From: Proales similis
Taxonomy: Eukaryota; Rotifera; Eurotatoria; Ploima; Proalidae
Assembly (NCBI GenBank): GCA_019059635.1
Contig: JAGVRJ010000014.1
Span: 1,178,001 to 1,242,000, forward strand
Reading direction: 5' to 3'
DNA: 64,000 nt
The translations under genes and the position numbers were made by a program. Numbering within the stretch: position 1 is the first letter of the stretch; each line of letters begins with the position of its first letter. The notes under the pieces were generated by a model. That model was not told the DNA's origin. It saw nothing but the letters and a program-made list of their open reading frames with translations, and did no database searches. Below, in pieces: positions 11,793 to 21,613 of the stretch.

Positions 11793-12495
11793 TCAATGAA
11801 CTCCGGCGCTTGTGTCCATATCTCTATCGTCATCATCCTCCTCATCCTCTTCTTCGTCTTTGATCTGTCCACTAAGTAGTTTGGCCATTTTGAACTCGTT
11901 GTAGTGGGCTTTTCTATGCTTTTCAAATTCCAAGTTTCCTTTTTTTCATTCACCAAGACATAAGAGTTTTATATGGAAAATAGAAAAATTCTTTTTAATT
12001 ACGGTTAGTCTGTCCTTCTTCATCTTCTGCGGCGAAATCGGTTCCACGGTCGTCGAGCGACAGACTACGTCGAGAGGAGAGCTTGGCGCATTTGTCAAGC
12101 CTATCAACTCACAAATAGATTAAGTTGGGAGAGAAAAAGGCAAAGAGAGAAGCTCACTTCGATTTAAGATCGTTCAAGTCTACATCGGCCAATTCCTTGG
12201 CTTCTTCACACCGCATTTGTCTATGTTCCTGCTCAGAGCGCTCGTCATCATCATCATGGTCGTCGTCGGTCGATTTTTTCGCCCATTCGGGTGCATGGTA
12301 AGGAGTTGAAGGCTCGTCTACTTTCATGAAGCCGTAGTCCTTGTCTGCCGGATGATAGGTGGCCAGAATGTTCATCTCGTCCCAATGCATTGATTTGTGC
12401 CGAGCGGATAAATGTTGGGCGTCTACACTATGTCTGTGTTTGAGAATGCCCTTGCGGGGCGTAGTGTCGCTTGATTGTGATGTCCTGGAAGCCAT
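11793..12495 (-). CDS. PPP1R2: Protein phosphatase 1 inhibitor-2
   Basis: Three exons, 12495-12158, 12100-12003 and 11938-11793, join in frame (193 residues). Inhibitor-2 binds and folds PP1 catalytic subunits and inhibits them until phosphorylated. Diagnostic elements are present in order: KGILK near residue 15 (PP1-binding), then [20 protein letters not shown] followed by KVDEPSTPY (the conserved GSK3-site region), an acidic stretch, and a C-terminal [18 protein letters not shown] helix (the family's KxHYNE PP1-blocking helix). It ends in an acidic tail after an aspartate/glutamate run. Introns are 57 and 64 nt. Identification is secure. Confidence 0.95.
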
Positions 12496-13894
12496 TCAGA
12501 ACGTTCAGATCTTCATCTAAAATAAGTATCATGCATTCGAACTAAACTTGATAACAAACGTTAAGTAGCGAATCGTCGGCGAGCGCGCTAAGATGCTCGG
12601 CTGTTAAAATTATGAAAGAAATTGCAAAGTTAACAAACGCCTTGCATTTCTAAGTATATTTGCCTTATGCAGTTGGCTCCGCCGTGCCTCAAAGCATTCG
12701 ATCCTTGTCAACTAAGATGAAAGCGATAGAAACAGCCAATATCCGATCCTGAACGCGCTCAGTCGTGTTGTTTTTATTGATAATGCGAAACTGAACCCTT
12801 CCTAAGCAAGGGTGCATGCACACTCTCGCAGAGTTATTCAGCCGAGTAGATCTTAGATGAGGCCGGAAGAACCATTCGCGACTCGTAATTTAAAAAATAT
12901 GCAGACTAGATCTTGCTGATCGTAATTTATTAACGCTAGTTAATAAAATTGCCTATATTGCTGATCTTAGGCGTTGGCTAGAGCAGATCGATTTTTATTT
13001 TCGTCGAACTGTACCACTGCATGCAATACGTGAGACAATTATGGCTCTAACGCTTATTCGTGTCCTGAAATCGACTAATTGATACCAGTGTGCTGCATTA
13101 CGGGCTTCTTAAATGCGTTTCTTCCGTTTATCGATATCTTTCAGTTTTCAATTCTGTCCGCTCATTCGATTGCCGTGACACCACCATGGAATTTTTTAAT
13201 TTCTAGTCGAGTCCATCTTACAGTCAGTTAAGAATACTAACTGCGTTGAGACATATGCTGTCGTCTATGATTCAAACAGCTGAACAGCAGCTATTTTGGT
13301 AAATTTAATTAATGAGATGCTCTAAGACAAGATTGCTAGTAGCGACGCAAATTGCTATTTGGCATTTGCACTGTTGCCTTATAATTATAACAGGACTATT
13401 AGGCCACAAATGAAGAAAAAATGAAAAGTTGAATGGGACCGGAAGTAATTTACCGAATTTCCCCAGACAGTCAGGCTAGAAAGGGTCTTTGGAATTACGT
13501 TAATTAATAAGATGTGAGCTCTGATCAATGCGGTGATCACAAAGACAAATTGGAAACGAAAAAATTAAAGATCGATTCGACAAAGCTCAAGTTGATGGTA
13601 GTTGTCAGCAGCAAGCTCAAGGCTTGCAGAGTTGAAAAATTCAAAAAGGACGGTTTATATTTTGGTTTGATTGTATTGAAAAGGCACCTGGCCTATCTCG
13701 TATTTACATTTATTTGAGTCGTGTATTTGTGTTGATAAAGACTTAATTGAGGAAAGAGTTTTCTAAATCATAAAGACTGGTAAGAGCCAGTTGATTCTTT
13801 GCTTTGATTTTGGTTCGTAAAAAAGTGACTTGGAAGGAGAACCAGGAAAGAGATTGATATCGATTGCTTTTTAGTAAAAACAGACACTCGATGA
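12496..13894. other. 1.4-kb region without a recognisable gene
   Basis: Lies between the PPP1R2 start and the NC2-alpha stop. It holds a perfect short inverted repeat TTATTAAC-GCTA-GTTAATAA at 12927-12946. A TATCGATA palindrome lies near 13131, and a lysine-rich open stretch without a good ATG runs at 13514-13717. I could not support a protein or RNA gene. Confidence 0.5.
12927..12946. repeat. Short perfect inverted repeat
   Basis: TTATTAAC and GTTAATAA arms flank a 4-nt GCTA loop, with one further flanking T-A pair. It could be a homeodomain/HNF1-like palindromic binding site or a transcript hairpin. It sits in the otherwise empty 12.5-13.9 kb region. Confidence 0.4.
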
Positions 13895-14634
13895 CTACTC
13901 GATGTCCTCATCTGATAGCTCGTCTTCGTCTAATTCTTCAGGCTAAAGGAGTAATAGAAAACCAAGCAAATTTAGAGACAACTGTAGCATTAGTGCTGGT
14001 GTCTTCTTTACTTGCCTCTTCGACTTTTTTTGCTTTGTTCGTGCTGTGGCCGTTGCCGGAATTTTGTCCAGAGCGCTTCGAAGTAGAACCGGTTCTTGAT
14101 TGCACGATTCTTAAATCTAGTGGGTTTTTCCATTTCAGCTAAGCTTTAATAAATGCTTACTCTCCGTCGTGTTGTCCACCGGCTGCGCAGCTCTTGAGCG
14201 CTGCTTCTTTAATAAAATGCAAACGGCTGTCATTTGCGATCACATCCAGAATATGCTGCGAGGTCAATGTCTTGGCTTCTTTGGCTGCAGTTACACCTGC
14301 GCTGGAGGTCATGATATACTCGAGAAAGCGTTCCAGTGCTCGAGCTACTCAACAGTTAGGGAAAAAGTTAAGGAAAAATAAATGTTGAAAGCGAATTTAA
14401 CGCAGAAAAAGTTGACAGCAAAGTAGCTGTTGCCAAGTTTCGTTTCAAAAGAAAAAGGATACAGACCATAACAGGTACTGGAGAAGAGACTTTGCCAACC
14501 TCTTCGTCCATTTGCATTATTTTCTTGATTCGCGCCTTGATCAAGTCAGTTTCATGAGAATAGAATTTGAGAATAGTCACGAAGAGTTGGCCTACCGGCG
14601 GAAAGCGGGCGTGCAAGCGCTTTTTGTACGGCAT
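13895..14634 (-). CDS. DRAP1: NC2-alpha / DRAP1, histone-fold TBP repressor subunit
   Basis: Five exons, 14634-14596, 14535-14463, 14344-14161, 14109-13983 and 13942-13895, join in frame to 156 residues. NC2-alpha pairs with NC2-beta (DR1) through a histone fold, binds TBP on DNA and blocks preinitiation-complex assembly. The N-terminus MPYKKRLHARFPP runs across the first intron into ARIKKIMQMDEEVGKV, the family's alpha-1/L1 signature. It continues PVMVSRALERFLEYI, then an LTSQHILDVIANDSR segment matching helix alpha-3 and LHFIKEAA. The tail is basic/serine-rich with an acidic end (ELDEDELSDEDIE). Introns are 40-118 nt; the 40-nt one (13943-13982) is among the shortest in the window. The last two exons are less conserved, so their edges are less certain. 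Confidence 0.92.
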
Positions 14635-14852
14635 TTTCCCTGTTCTCTCGCTTCGCAAACACCTAATTCTCGCTCGCTAAAATGCAATGTTCGCCAATTA
14701 TGCTTGTGAGCACTGTTTTTATGTGCCCGAGCGACGAACGTAATTTGGATTTGCCTTAGTCGTGTACAGCGCACATGCAAGTTGACCGAGTGGCTGAAGT
14801 TTAGAGAAGCTCTACGTATACCGCTTTGAGTTGAGTGTGCATTTCAACCGCA

Positions 14853-17080
14853 ATGAGCCAAGAAAACAACAAGGACGCCAATCAGGTGACCATTGACGAA
14901 CTCTACAAATGCTTTGGAGTTCTGGCCGATGCCAAAGATGACGTAGCCAAAGTAAATCAGATTCATTTCCAATCGCTCTCTTTTCTTACTTGTCTAAAAT
15001 GCGATATTCAATTCATTTCGTAAACGTCATCAGCATTCGGATGTATACCTTAGAATTGTGGCTGGAACCAAAGGCGGCATAAAGGAGAAACAGCTCGCAG
15101 CACAGTTCATATGTCGCTTTTTTAAGCATTTTCCTCAACACATGCCCCAAGTGATAGAGTCCATATTCGACCTGTGTGAAGAGGAGGACATAAACATTCG
15201 TAAAACGGCCATCAAAGATCTCACTAGTCTGTGCAAAGATTGCCAAGTGGCTCAGCTTAAGAGAATTGCTGACATCCTAACCCAACTGTTGCAAACCCAA
15301 GATCCTCAAGAGCTGCTTCTGGTTCAAAACAGTCTTATGGTTGTACTCAAACAAAATCCAATCGGTCAGTTCTTAGCGCAGCTCTTTTATTTTGCCGATT
15401 GCTCTCTAAGTCCTTAAACATGTAGAGTGCGTCGATGAAATATTCAACCAAATCAACACGGCCGAACTGGATGAAGTTCGCAAGCGAGCAATCAAGTTCC
15501 TCGTCTCCCGAATTCCTCAACTCGTTCATTCAAATGAACTTAACAAAGAAGCAGAGGCCAAAGTCATCCAGTGCATTAAGAACGTAAGTCTCGACTTGGA
15601 GTCTGAGTCGGACTTGATTTTATTCATGGCCGGTATCGAATACATTAGGCACTGCGAGACGTCGATGCTGAAGAGTTTATTTTGTTTATTCGACTCTTGA
15701 CTTCGCTGCCTTCTATGAGCACCCTAACTGGGCGCAGTGAACTAGTAAATATAATCATGGCTCAATCGGAGCTTGATAAGCCTCTTGAGGCTGGTGACAT
15801 CGAGCGCCTTATGATTCTCCTCTCTTGCATTCAACAGGCCAATCCGCTCTTCTCTGTGAGTTAAGAAAAGTCCTAAATTCACCTCAATTCATAGGAATTT
15901 ATAAAATTTTAAAAGAAAAACGTTCCATCCACCAAATATGTAAACAGCTATATTGAAAATATATTGACCAAAGCGAATGGTCTAACGGACGAGAACGCCA
16001 AGTTCGAAGTTCTCAAAGCATTTGCGGAGCTCTGCACACACTATAACGGTTCTCAAAACGAGGAAATGAGCAACTCTAAATTGGAAAAGCTCTATGACTT
16101 GTTGGTCGAGTACTTGCCACGGCCAGGCCTTAGCGACGAAGAACAACGCGAACAAGAAGCAAAGTTCAATTTCTCTTATGTTGAGTGTCTTCTGTACTCA
16201 TTTCATTTGATTGCTCGCCATCACGCGGGCTTTTTGGCCGACGAAAACAACAAAGAACGTCTGAGAGACTTTCGTCTACGGCTCCAGTACTTTGCCAAGG
16301 GCACGCAAAACTACATTAAAGAACTACGTAATACACTCAAGGCCAGCAGCCAAGGACAAAACCAGGAGGTGGTAGCCTATTTCAACTTAACATTATTTTT
16401 ATTCCACCCACGCAATCTTTGCTTTCTCAATCGTACGCTATGCCTATTATTGCGCATCACATAAGCTTCAGGGTGTATTATTTCATGAAGGTGCTGCCGC
16501 AGGTTGCTTAGTAGCAGAACCCGGTGAACCTGCACCTAAATTTGTGTGAAAATGAGCGTTTAGCATCCCTTAAACTCACTCGTCCGCCTTCTCTTCATTT
16601 ATGTAGCTCATGGAGCAAGGGTAGCACATGTCAAACCGATCGCACCCAAAGTCAAAATAATCGAACCATCTTTGCATAAATATGAACGCTGCAAATAATC
16701 TTATGATAAAATCTAACCGAGTCAATTTATAGGACAAGATTCGTCGGGTGGCACTCAAGGTCACAACAAACATCGACACATTAATTAAAGACTTTTTCCA
16801 CAACCCCCCATCTTACAAGAGCGGAATAACCCTGTCATGGAAAAGCACCGAGCCGAAGCCTGCTGCGACAAATCCAGCTACCGATAGCAATTCTGCTAAT
16901 GGCAGCAGCAGCAACCACAGTAGCAACAAAAAACGTTCGTTGTCGGTAAACGGCGGAGAGCAGCCGGCCCTAAACGCTAAAAAGAAGCCTGAACGTGGCA
17001 TTTATCATCCGCCTTCGGGAAAGTACTCGAACGGTACTGCCAAAACTCAGCGACGATCCCATCCGACTGGTAGACATTAA
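14853..17080 (+). CDS. API5: API5 (apoptosis inhibitor 5 / AAC-11), HEAT-repeat nuclear protein
   Basis: Six exons, 14853-14951, 15034-15364, 15426-15583, 15649-15855, 15916-16368 and 16733-17080, sum to 531 residues in frame, close to vertebrate API5. Nuclear helical-repeat protein linked to survival signalling and mRNA export. Conserved blocks include TIDELYKCFGVLADAKDDVA at the start, GTKGGIKEKQLAAQFICRFF, RIADILTQLLQTQDP, NFSYVECLLYSFHLIARHH and ALKVTTNIDTLIKDFFHNPP. The tail is basic and low in complexity, with YHPPSGKYSNG as in other API5 proteins. The first four introns are about 60-80 nt, whereas the last is 364 nt and contains a possible structured element (separate entry). STK11 follows on the same strand about 470 nt downstream. 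Confidence 0.96.
16490..16536 (+). ncRNA. Candidate structured RNA element inside the long API5 intron
   Basis: The intron 16369-16732 is about five times the usual length here. Within it, GGTGC (16490-16494) plus AGGTT (16501-16505) are complementary to AACCTGCACC (16527-16536). GGTT can alternatively pair with the nearer AACC (16518-16521) around a GCT-TAGT-AGC hairpin, giving two competing folds. It might be an intronic snoRNA arm, a splicing switch or chance. No C/D boxes were found. H/ACA-like features are only suggestive. Confidence 0.2.
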
Positions 17081-17550
17081 TCCATGACTGTAATTAAGAG
17101 AATTTGAGCTGCAAAGCATATTGATTTGACTTGGAGTGATTTAAATTTAAATTGCATAAACTCGCTCTTTGCTCATTTTATTGACCGATTAAGGCCGTGA
17201 CACGCCCTTATACATCAAATACTAAAAATAGGACATTCTCTTGAACTGATATTCAAAGAGAGAAAGAGCGAATGGAAATGAGATTTCGAAACAGAGAAAA
17301 GACGAAGAGACGTGAGAAGCTATTGGCGCTGGCGCGAGTCCATCTCTCTGCCCGTCTTCTATCTCATGCGTGTCGAGTAGTAGAACAAACATAATTTAAC
17401 TAAGTCGCATAAAAAATGTATGCAGACCAAGCGTTCAAATGATGATAAGCGAGTGACTGCGTTGGTTCAGAAATTCGGTGGCTTATAATCTAGTTTAGTA
17501 TTGTTGTTTAGATTGAAATACGATTTTGATACGATGCGCAAGTGATCTGG
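17081..17550. other. Intergenic region API5-STK11
   Basis: About 470 nt between head-to-tail genes; it must hold the API5 3' UTR and the STK11 promoter/5' UTR. Purine-rich around 17250-17310. No exon or clear signal identified. Confidence 0.5.
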
Positions 17551-19062
17551 ATGATGAGTTCAAGAGGCACTGTGCCACCCGAAGAGGGTGCGCTCGAAAA
17601 CGATTTCTACAAGGAGGATCTCTACGATTTCCGTGATATGATGGGCGCAGAACACATGGCAAGTGGCGATTTATTTGATCTCGAGGACAGAGGACCGATA
17701 TCAATTAGAAGCCATGCAAACGACTTGGACGAGTACGCGGACGATCCGCTTGACCAAGAAGCCGACACATTCTTCAAGCGGGTTGACTCAATGGAGCTGT
17801 CCAGCAAACCGAAAAAGGCAAAGATTATCAACGGCTATTTGATTGGACAGGTGCTTGGTGACGGTTCATACGGAAAAGTAAAAGAATGCCTTCATTTGGC
17901 TTCGCTTTCTAGGCGCGCAGTCAAGATCATCAATTTGAAAATGGTGGCGAAGAAAATACCCAAAGGAGTTGAGAATGTGAGAAAGGAGATAAGAATAATG
18001 CGTCAGTTGGACCATCCGAATGTGGTTAAGCTTTACGACACATTCGAAAAGGGCGGCCCCCTATCAGTGCCAGCCGAGCCTGGCAGTCAAGTGGAAGATG
18101 ATCGAAATAACAATGAGCCTCATTCTATCGCAAGTGAGATGTACAGTAAGAGCGTAGAAAAGCCGCCGAAAGTTTATCTGTTTATCGACTACTGTATGAC
18201 AAGCATCGAGCAATTGCTGAGAAACGCTGAGCAAAAGAGATTGGGCAGTTGGCAGGCGAGCTTTTACTTTCGACAGTTGATCGAAGGACTTGATTATCTT
18301 CATTCGTTGAACATAATCCACAACGACATTAAGCCGGGCAACCTGCTAATAACATGCGACGATACATTAAAGATCTGTGACTTTAGCGTTTCGGCTCAAT
18401 TGGACGCTTTTTGGGAAGAGAGAGAGGCTGTCGCTGCTGAGATCCGAGAGCCGTCTTCCAACCCTTACATTGGTGGTGTTGGTTCCGGAGACAGCAAGTT
18501 CCCCATTCAGCAATGCACTCCAATGTTCGAATGTCCAGAAATGCTTGATGAGGATATGGACGAAGCGATTATAATAAAACACGCAACTAAAATTGACGTC
18601 TGGTCGTGCGGAGTAACCCTTTACCAAATCTGCACAGGCGAGTTACCATTCAAGGGCAACACGGTACATCAAATCTTTGAAAACATCCGGAAGAACTCCA
18701 AGAATTTGCAGATCCCTGAGTTTGTTGATGCTAAATTAAGCAATTTGCTCCGAGGCATGCTCGATCCAAGTCCGTTGAGCCGCTGGACGCTTCAGCAAAT
18801 CCGCCAATGCGAATGGTTTCGACGCAAGCACGCGCTCATTCGCGAGGAGCTCGTTCCCCTACCCGATGATGTCATTAACAATGAGTATACGCCCTTGCGA
18901 ATGGTCAACTATTTAGAAAAGTATTGCGAGAACAAAGTAGATCTCAATGACTTGAGAAGTTTCAACACTCAGCAGGCATCTCCGAGCTCCCTAACTGAGC
19001 CTCCACAACCGCCAAATAAACTTGCCCAGAAGCTCAAGCGACATCACTGCAGCACAATGTGA
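17551..19062 (+). CDS. STK11: STK11/LKB1-type serine/threonine kinase with CaaX end
   Basis: Intronless, 503 residues from the ATG at 17551. LKB1 is the master kinase that phosphorylates AMPK-family activation loops, together with STRAD and MO25. Evidence is KPKKAKIINGYLIGQVLGDG, the glycine loop GDGSYGKVKE, catalytic lysine in RRAVKI, the LKB1-like RKEIRIMRQLDHPNVVKL, and catalytic loop HNDIKPGNLL. The C-lobe has VDVWSCGVTLYQICTGELPF-like sequence (here IDVWSCGV) and the post-kinase IRQCEWFRRKH. It ends in HHCSTM, a CaaX prenylation box like the CKQQ end of vertebrate LKB1. Oddities: DFG is DFS, HKD is HND, PAFQPPE is PMFECPE, and two low-complexity insertions lie in the N-lobe hinge and activation segment. 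The divergence is unusual, but collinear motifs make LKB1 the best call. Confidence 0.88.
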   Translation: MMSSRGTVPPEEGALENDFYKEDLYDFRDMMGAEHMASGDLFDLEDRGPISIRSHANDLDEYADDPLDQEADTFFKRVDSMELSSKPKKAKIINGYLIGQVLGDGSYGKVKECLHLASLSRRAVKIINLKMVAKKIPKGVENVRKEIRIMRQLDHPNVVKLYDTFEKGGPLSVPAEPGSQVEDDRNNNEPHSIASEMYSKSVEKPPKVYLFIDYCMTSIEQLLRNAEQKRLGSWQASFYFRQLIEGLDYLHSLNIIHNDIKPGNLLITCDDTLKICDFSVSAQLDAFWEEREAVAAEIREPSSNPYIGGVGSGDSKFPIQQCTPMFECPEMLDEDMDEAIIIKHATKIDVWSCGVTLYQICTGELPFKGNTVHQIFENIRKNSKNLQIPEFVDAKLSNLLRGMLDPSPLSRWTLQQIRQCEWFRRKHALIREELVPLPDDVINNEYTPLRMVNYLEKYCENKVDLNDLRSFNTQQASPSSLTEPPQPPNKLAQKLKRHHCSTM

Positions 19063-19505
19063 GCCATGTACCAAGCTAAAAATGAACTGGATTTGACTTA
19101 TGGTTCCCTCTCTAATTGAGTAATTCGAATCTTTGAAATCAAGTTTGATCAAATTAAGACAAAAAAGCACACGCACACTCTTTAAAACAAAAAGGAATAT
19201 ATATTTATTTTGTTTAAATTTTACTTCGAATAAATGCAGCTTCAGCCTGGCTAGTCGTCGACACAATTGCCCATCCTAAACAGCCATCGTCAGCTAATTA
19301 GTTGAATTGATTAGGAATATTCTTAGACCGTCAAACTCTGCCTTTGCTACTTTTTCAACTATTTTTAGTCGAATATCGAAAAGGAAAGAGTTACATATAT
19401 TCGCTCATTTATTTTCGTTCGTTCTTATTGCATAAACCGAATAAAATTAAATAGACCCCGCTCTAGAAAGGGTTTAAAAATATTCCAAAGGCCAATTTTA
19501 ATCTC
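19063..19505. other. Convergent 3' intergenic region
   Basis: AT-rich 3' space between STK11 (+) and DNAAF11 (-). It includes several TTTATT/AATAAA-like hexamers (for example around 19205 and 19440). No exon seen. Confidence 0.5.
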
Positions 19506-21395
19506 TCATTCCAAGGGCGGTACTTCATCATTGTCTACAAAATCGGGCGAGTTCTCTCGTCCTCTTAACCTCGGTTTTATTTCCACCTTTGTTGAGAAAC
19601 TATGATTTGACTTTGAATCGCTGAAAATGTTCTTCAGATCAATTCGATTGATTTTGGACGGATCCACTTCCAGAAAATTGGACTTTTTTGTGTCCACTAG
19701 ATTATTTGCTTTTTTTTTTGGTGACACAGTTTTTTTCTCAACGACCTTTTCGGGTCTAAGGATTGGATTGAGCTTCAAATCTTTCGGTCAATTCTTTTGA
19801 TTTCACTTCATGAGCAGAAGAATCCTACCTTGGGCATGGTTATAATCAGATCACCAGTGGTTTGCGATCTTTTTGCCGAACTTGCGTCTGGTCGAACTTC
19901 TTCCGTTAAGGCCAGCTGTAGAGATTTTCCTTTAAGAGTAACACGAACATAGTTGGGCTGGACGTCTACACCAATCAGGCTGGTGTCCATATGCTTGAAT
20001 ACTTTGACACTGAGAACTATTTGATTGTCGTCATCGGCGTTATATTCGTAGTCGACCCTTCGATTAAACAAGGCTGAGTCATTCAAGTTCCTCGATCCAA
20101 TCAAAATAACGGCTTACTTTGGATCGTTGAATGAGAAAGGCTTGCCATCGTCACCGAAAAATCTTCTCTCTTTTTTAAAAAATTCGCCAGTACGCTCTGA
20201 GTCTTTTTTTCTCTTTTCATCCTCTTCACGTTGCCTTTGAAGTTCTTGCTGTCGATGTGTTTCCAGTCTTGACTCAGGTGTAAAGTCACATTTTTCACTC
20301 CAAAAACTAACCGGGTATCAATTGGTGAGACTCAATTAAATTATCAAGTTTGCAAAAATCTTACTCTTCATCGCCATCTTCTTGACCATTTTGCTCTTTT
20401 TGTTTCTTTAGTTCTTCAAATTTTTTTTTTTGTTGACTCTTAACATTTCCGAATAAATTAAAAAATAATTGCTTGCATATATTGTCAAAATTGTTTAAAA
20501 TTTACCCTTTTTTCAAAGTATTTCAATTGTTCACTTTTTATTTTCTGAATAATTTGTTTTAAGTTCTAAAAGAATGAACAAGATTCATTTTTTTTGCAAA
20601 TAACTTTTTTTAATCAAATTCAAACCTGTAGTGCTCGAATCCGATCACTCTTTTTGACTTCAGTTCCATCCAAGATCTTTAAATTGAATCAAGAAGAGAG
20701 TTAACCTTAAATTAGGATAACAAAATAGATATCTACTTTAAGTTGAGGTAACGTTGCTATAACATAGTGGCGGTAACCTTCGTACTCTGTGCAAGGATTG
20801 CCAGTCAAATATCTCAATTTTCAAAGGAATTTATCAATTTTAGCGAGTTGATATTTTTCTAACTTAGGGTTACAATTCTGTTAGATGATAATTTTCCGAA
20901 AGTGACTCGATGCTTGTAAGTTCTCCAATAAAATTCACAGTGAGATCCAGCTTTTTTAGAAATTCACATCCTTCTAGATTCTCAATTTTCTCGATGTTAT
21001 TTAACGCCAAATTCAAATATTCGAGCTTTTTCAGGCGTCCAACGTTTTCTAAAAGTATTTTCAAAAAATTCTATATTCGCTCCAAAATTCTCGCTGGCCA
21101 ACTTACCGATTCTACTGATCAAATTGCTTTGCAAATAAAGAATTTTTAGGTCACGACACCACTTGTCCAAGTATTCGATCCTTGTTTGAGTCGCTATTGG
21201 TCTTGAAAGTAAATGAAACTGAATCAAATTTGGCTTACTTTTCAATATTTTGCTGGTGAAGGGAAAGCTCTTCCAAACTAAATATTTCATTTTCATTGTG
21301 TTCGGCTCGCTTGCGAACGAGTTCTTCTGTAACTTTTTAATTTCAAATAGACCAGATTCGATTACTTCGAACTCGAAATACTTACTCCGAACCAT
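19506..21395 (-). CDS. DNAAF11: DNAAF11 (LRRC6/TILB), dynein axonemal assembly factor
   Basis: Cytoplasmic factor for preassembly of axonemal dynein arms; loss immobilises cilia. A tiny first exon (21395-21386: ATG plus 7 nt) is spliced to [20 protein letters not shown]. Leucine-rich repeats follow ([57 protein letters not shown]) with the LRR cap [21 protein letters not shown] coiled-coil/charged region contains [19 protein letters not shown], then a CS/p23-like domain ([38 protein letters not shown]). The last exon, 19772-19506, carries [17 protein letters not shown] and the terminal NDEVPPLE. All these blocks match vertebrate LRRC6 in order. Introns are about 30-80 nt. It shares a short divergent promoter with AKAP7 that contains an X-box. 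Confidence 0.96.
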
Positions 21396-21482
21396 GCCTT
21401 TCAATTTTCTCTGCTCAGGCTAAGTAAATTTTCTCTAACAAAATTCTTCCAAATTAAGTCCAATTGAGAATGTCCGAATGTG

Positions 21483-21496
21483 GTTGCCATGGTGGC
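21483..21496. promoter_or_regulatory. X-box (RFX site) in the DNAAF11/AKAP7 bidirectional promoter
   Basis: GTTGCC-AT-GGTGGC compared with the RFX consensus GTNRCC-N(1-3)-RGYAAC. The left half-site is perfect, the right half has four of six, and the centre GTTGCCATGG is the classic RFX core. It lies about 90 nt upstream of the DNAAF11 start and about 120 nt upstream of the AKAP7 start. RFX factors drive ciliary genes in animals. Inferred from sequence only. Confidence 0.55.
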
Positions 21497-21613
21497 GGCT
21501 CCTTCGTTTAGTTTTATTCGTCTCGTGATGACAAGGTGTCCGAAAAAAGACAACCGAGTAGTATAAGAAATGTATATTAGTTTTATAAATATCTTATTAG
21601 AAGTGAGAAAAAA

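Noticed and set aside
11762-11956. Minus-strand ORF overlapping PPP1R2 exon 3
   Set aside because: Wrong frame; the correct frame gives the conserved PPP1R2 KAHYNE helix.
13514-13717. Lysine-rich 67-codon plus-strand ORF as a small gene
   Set aside because: No in-frame ATG at its start, low-complexity composition and no family resemblance.
21401-21490. Minus-strand 29-codon ORF upstream of DNAAF11 whose ATG has a near-perfect Kozak context (GCCGCCACCATGG)
   Set aside because: The ATG sits inside the palindromic X-box GTTGCCATGGTGGC, which explains the context. The DNAAF11 N-terminus is recovered only from the ATG at 21395, so I read it as promoter or a minor uORF.
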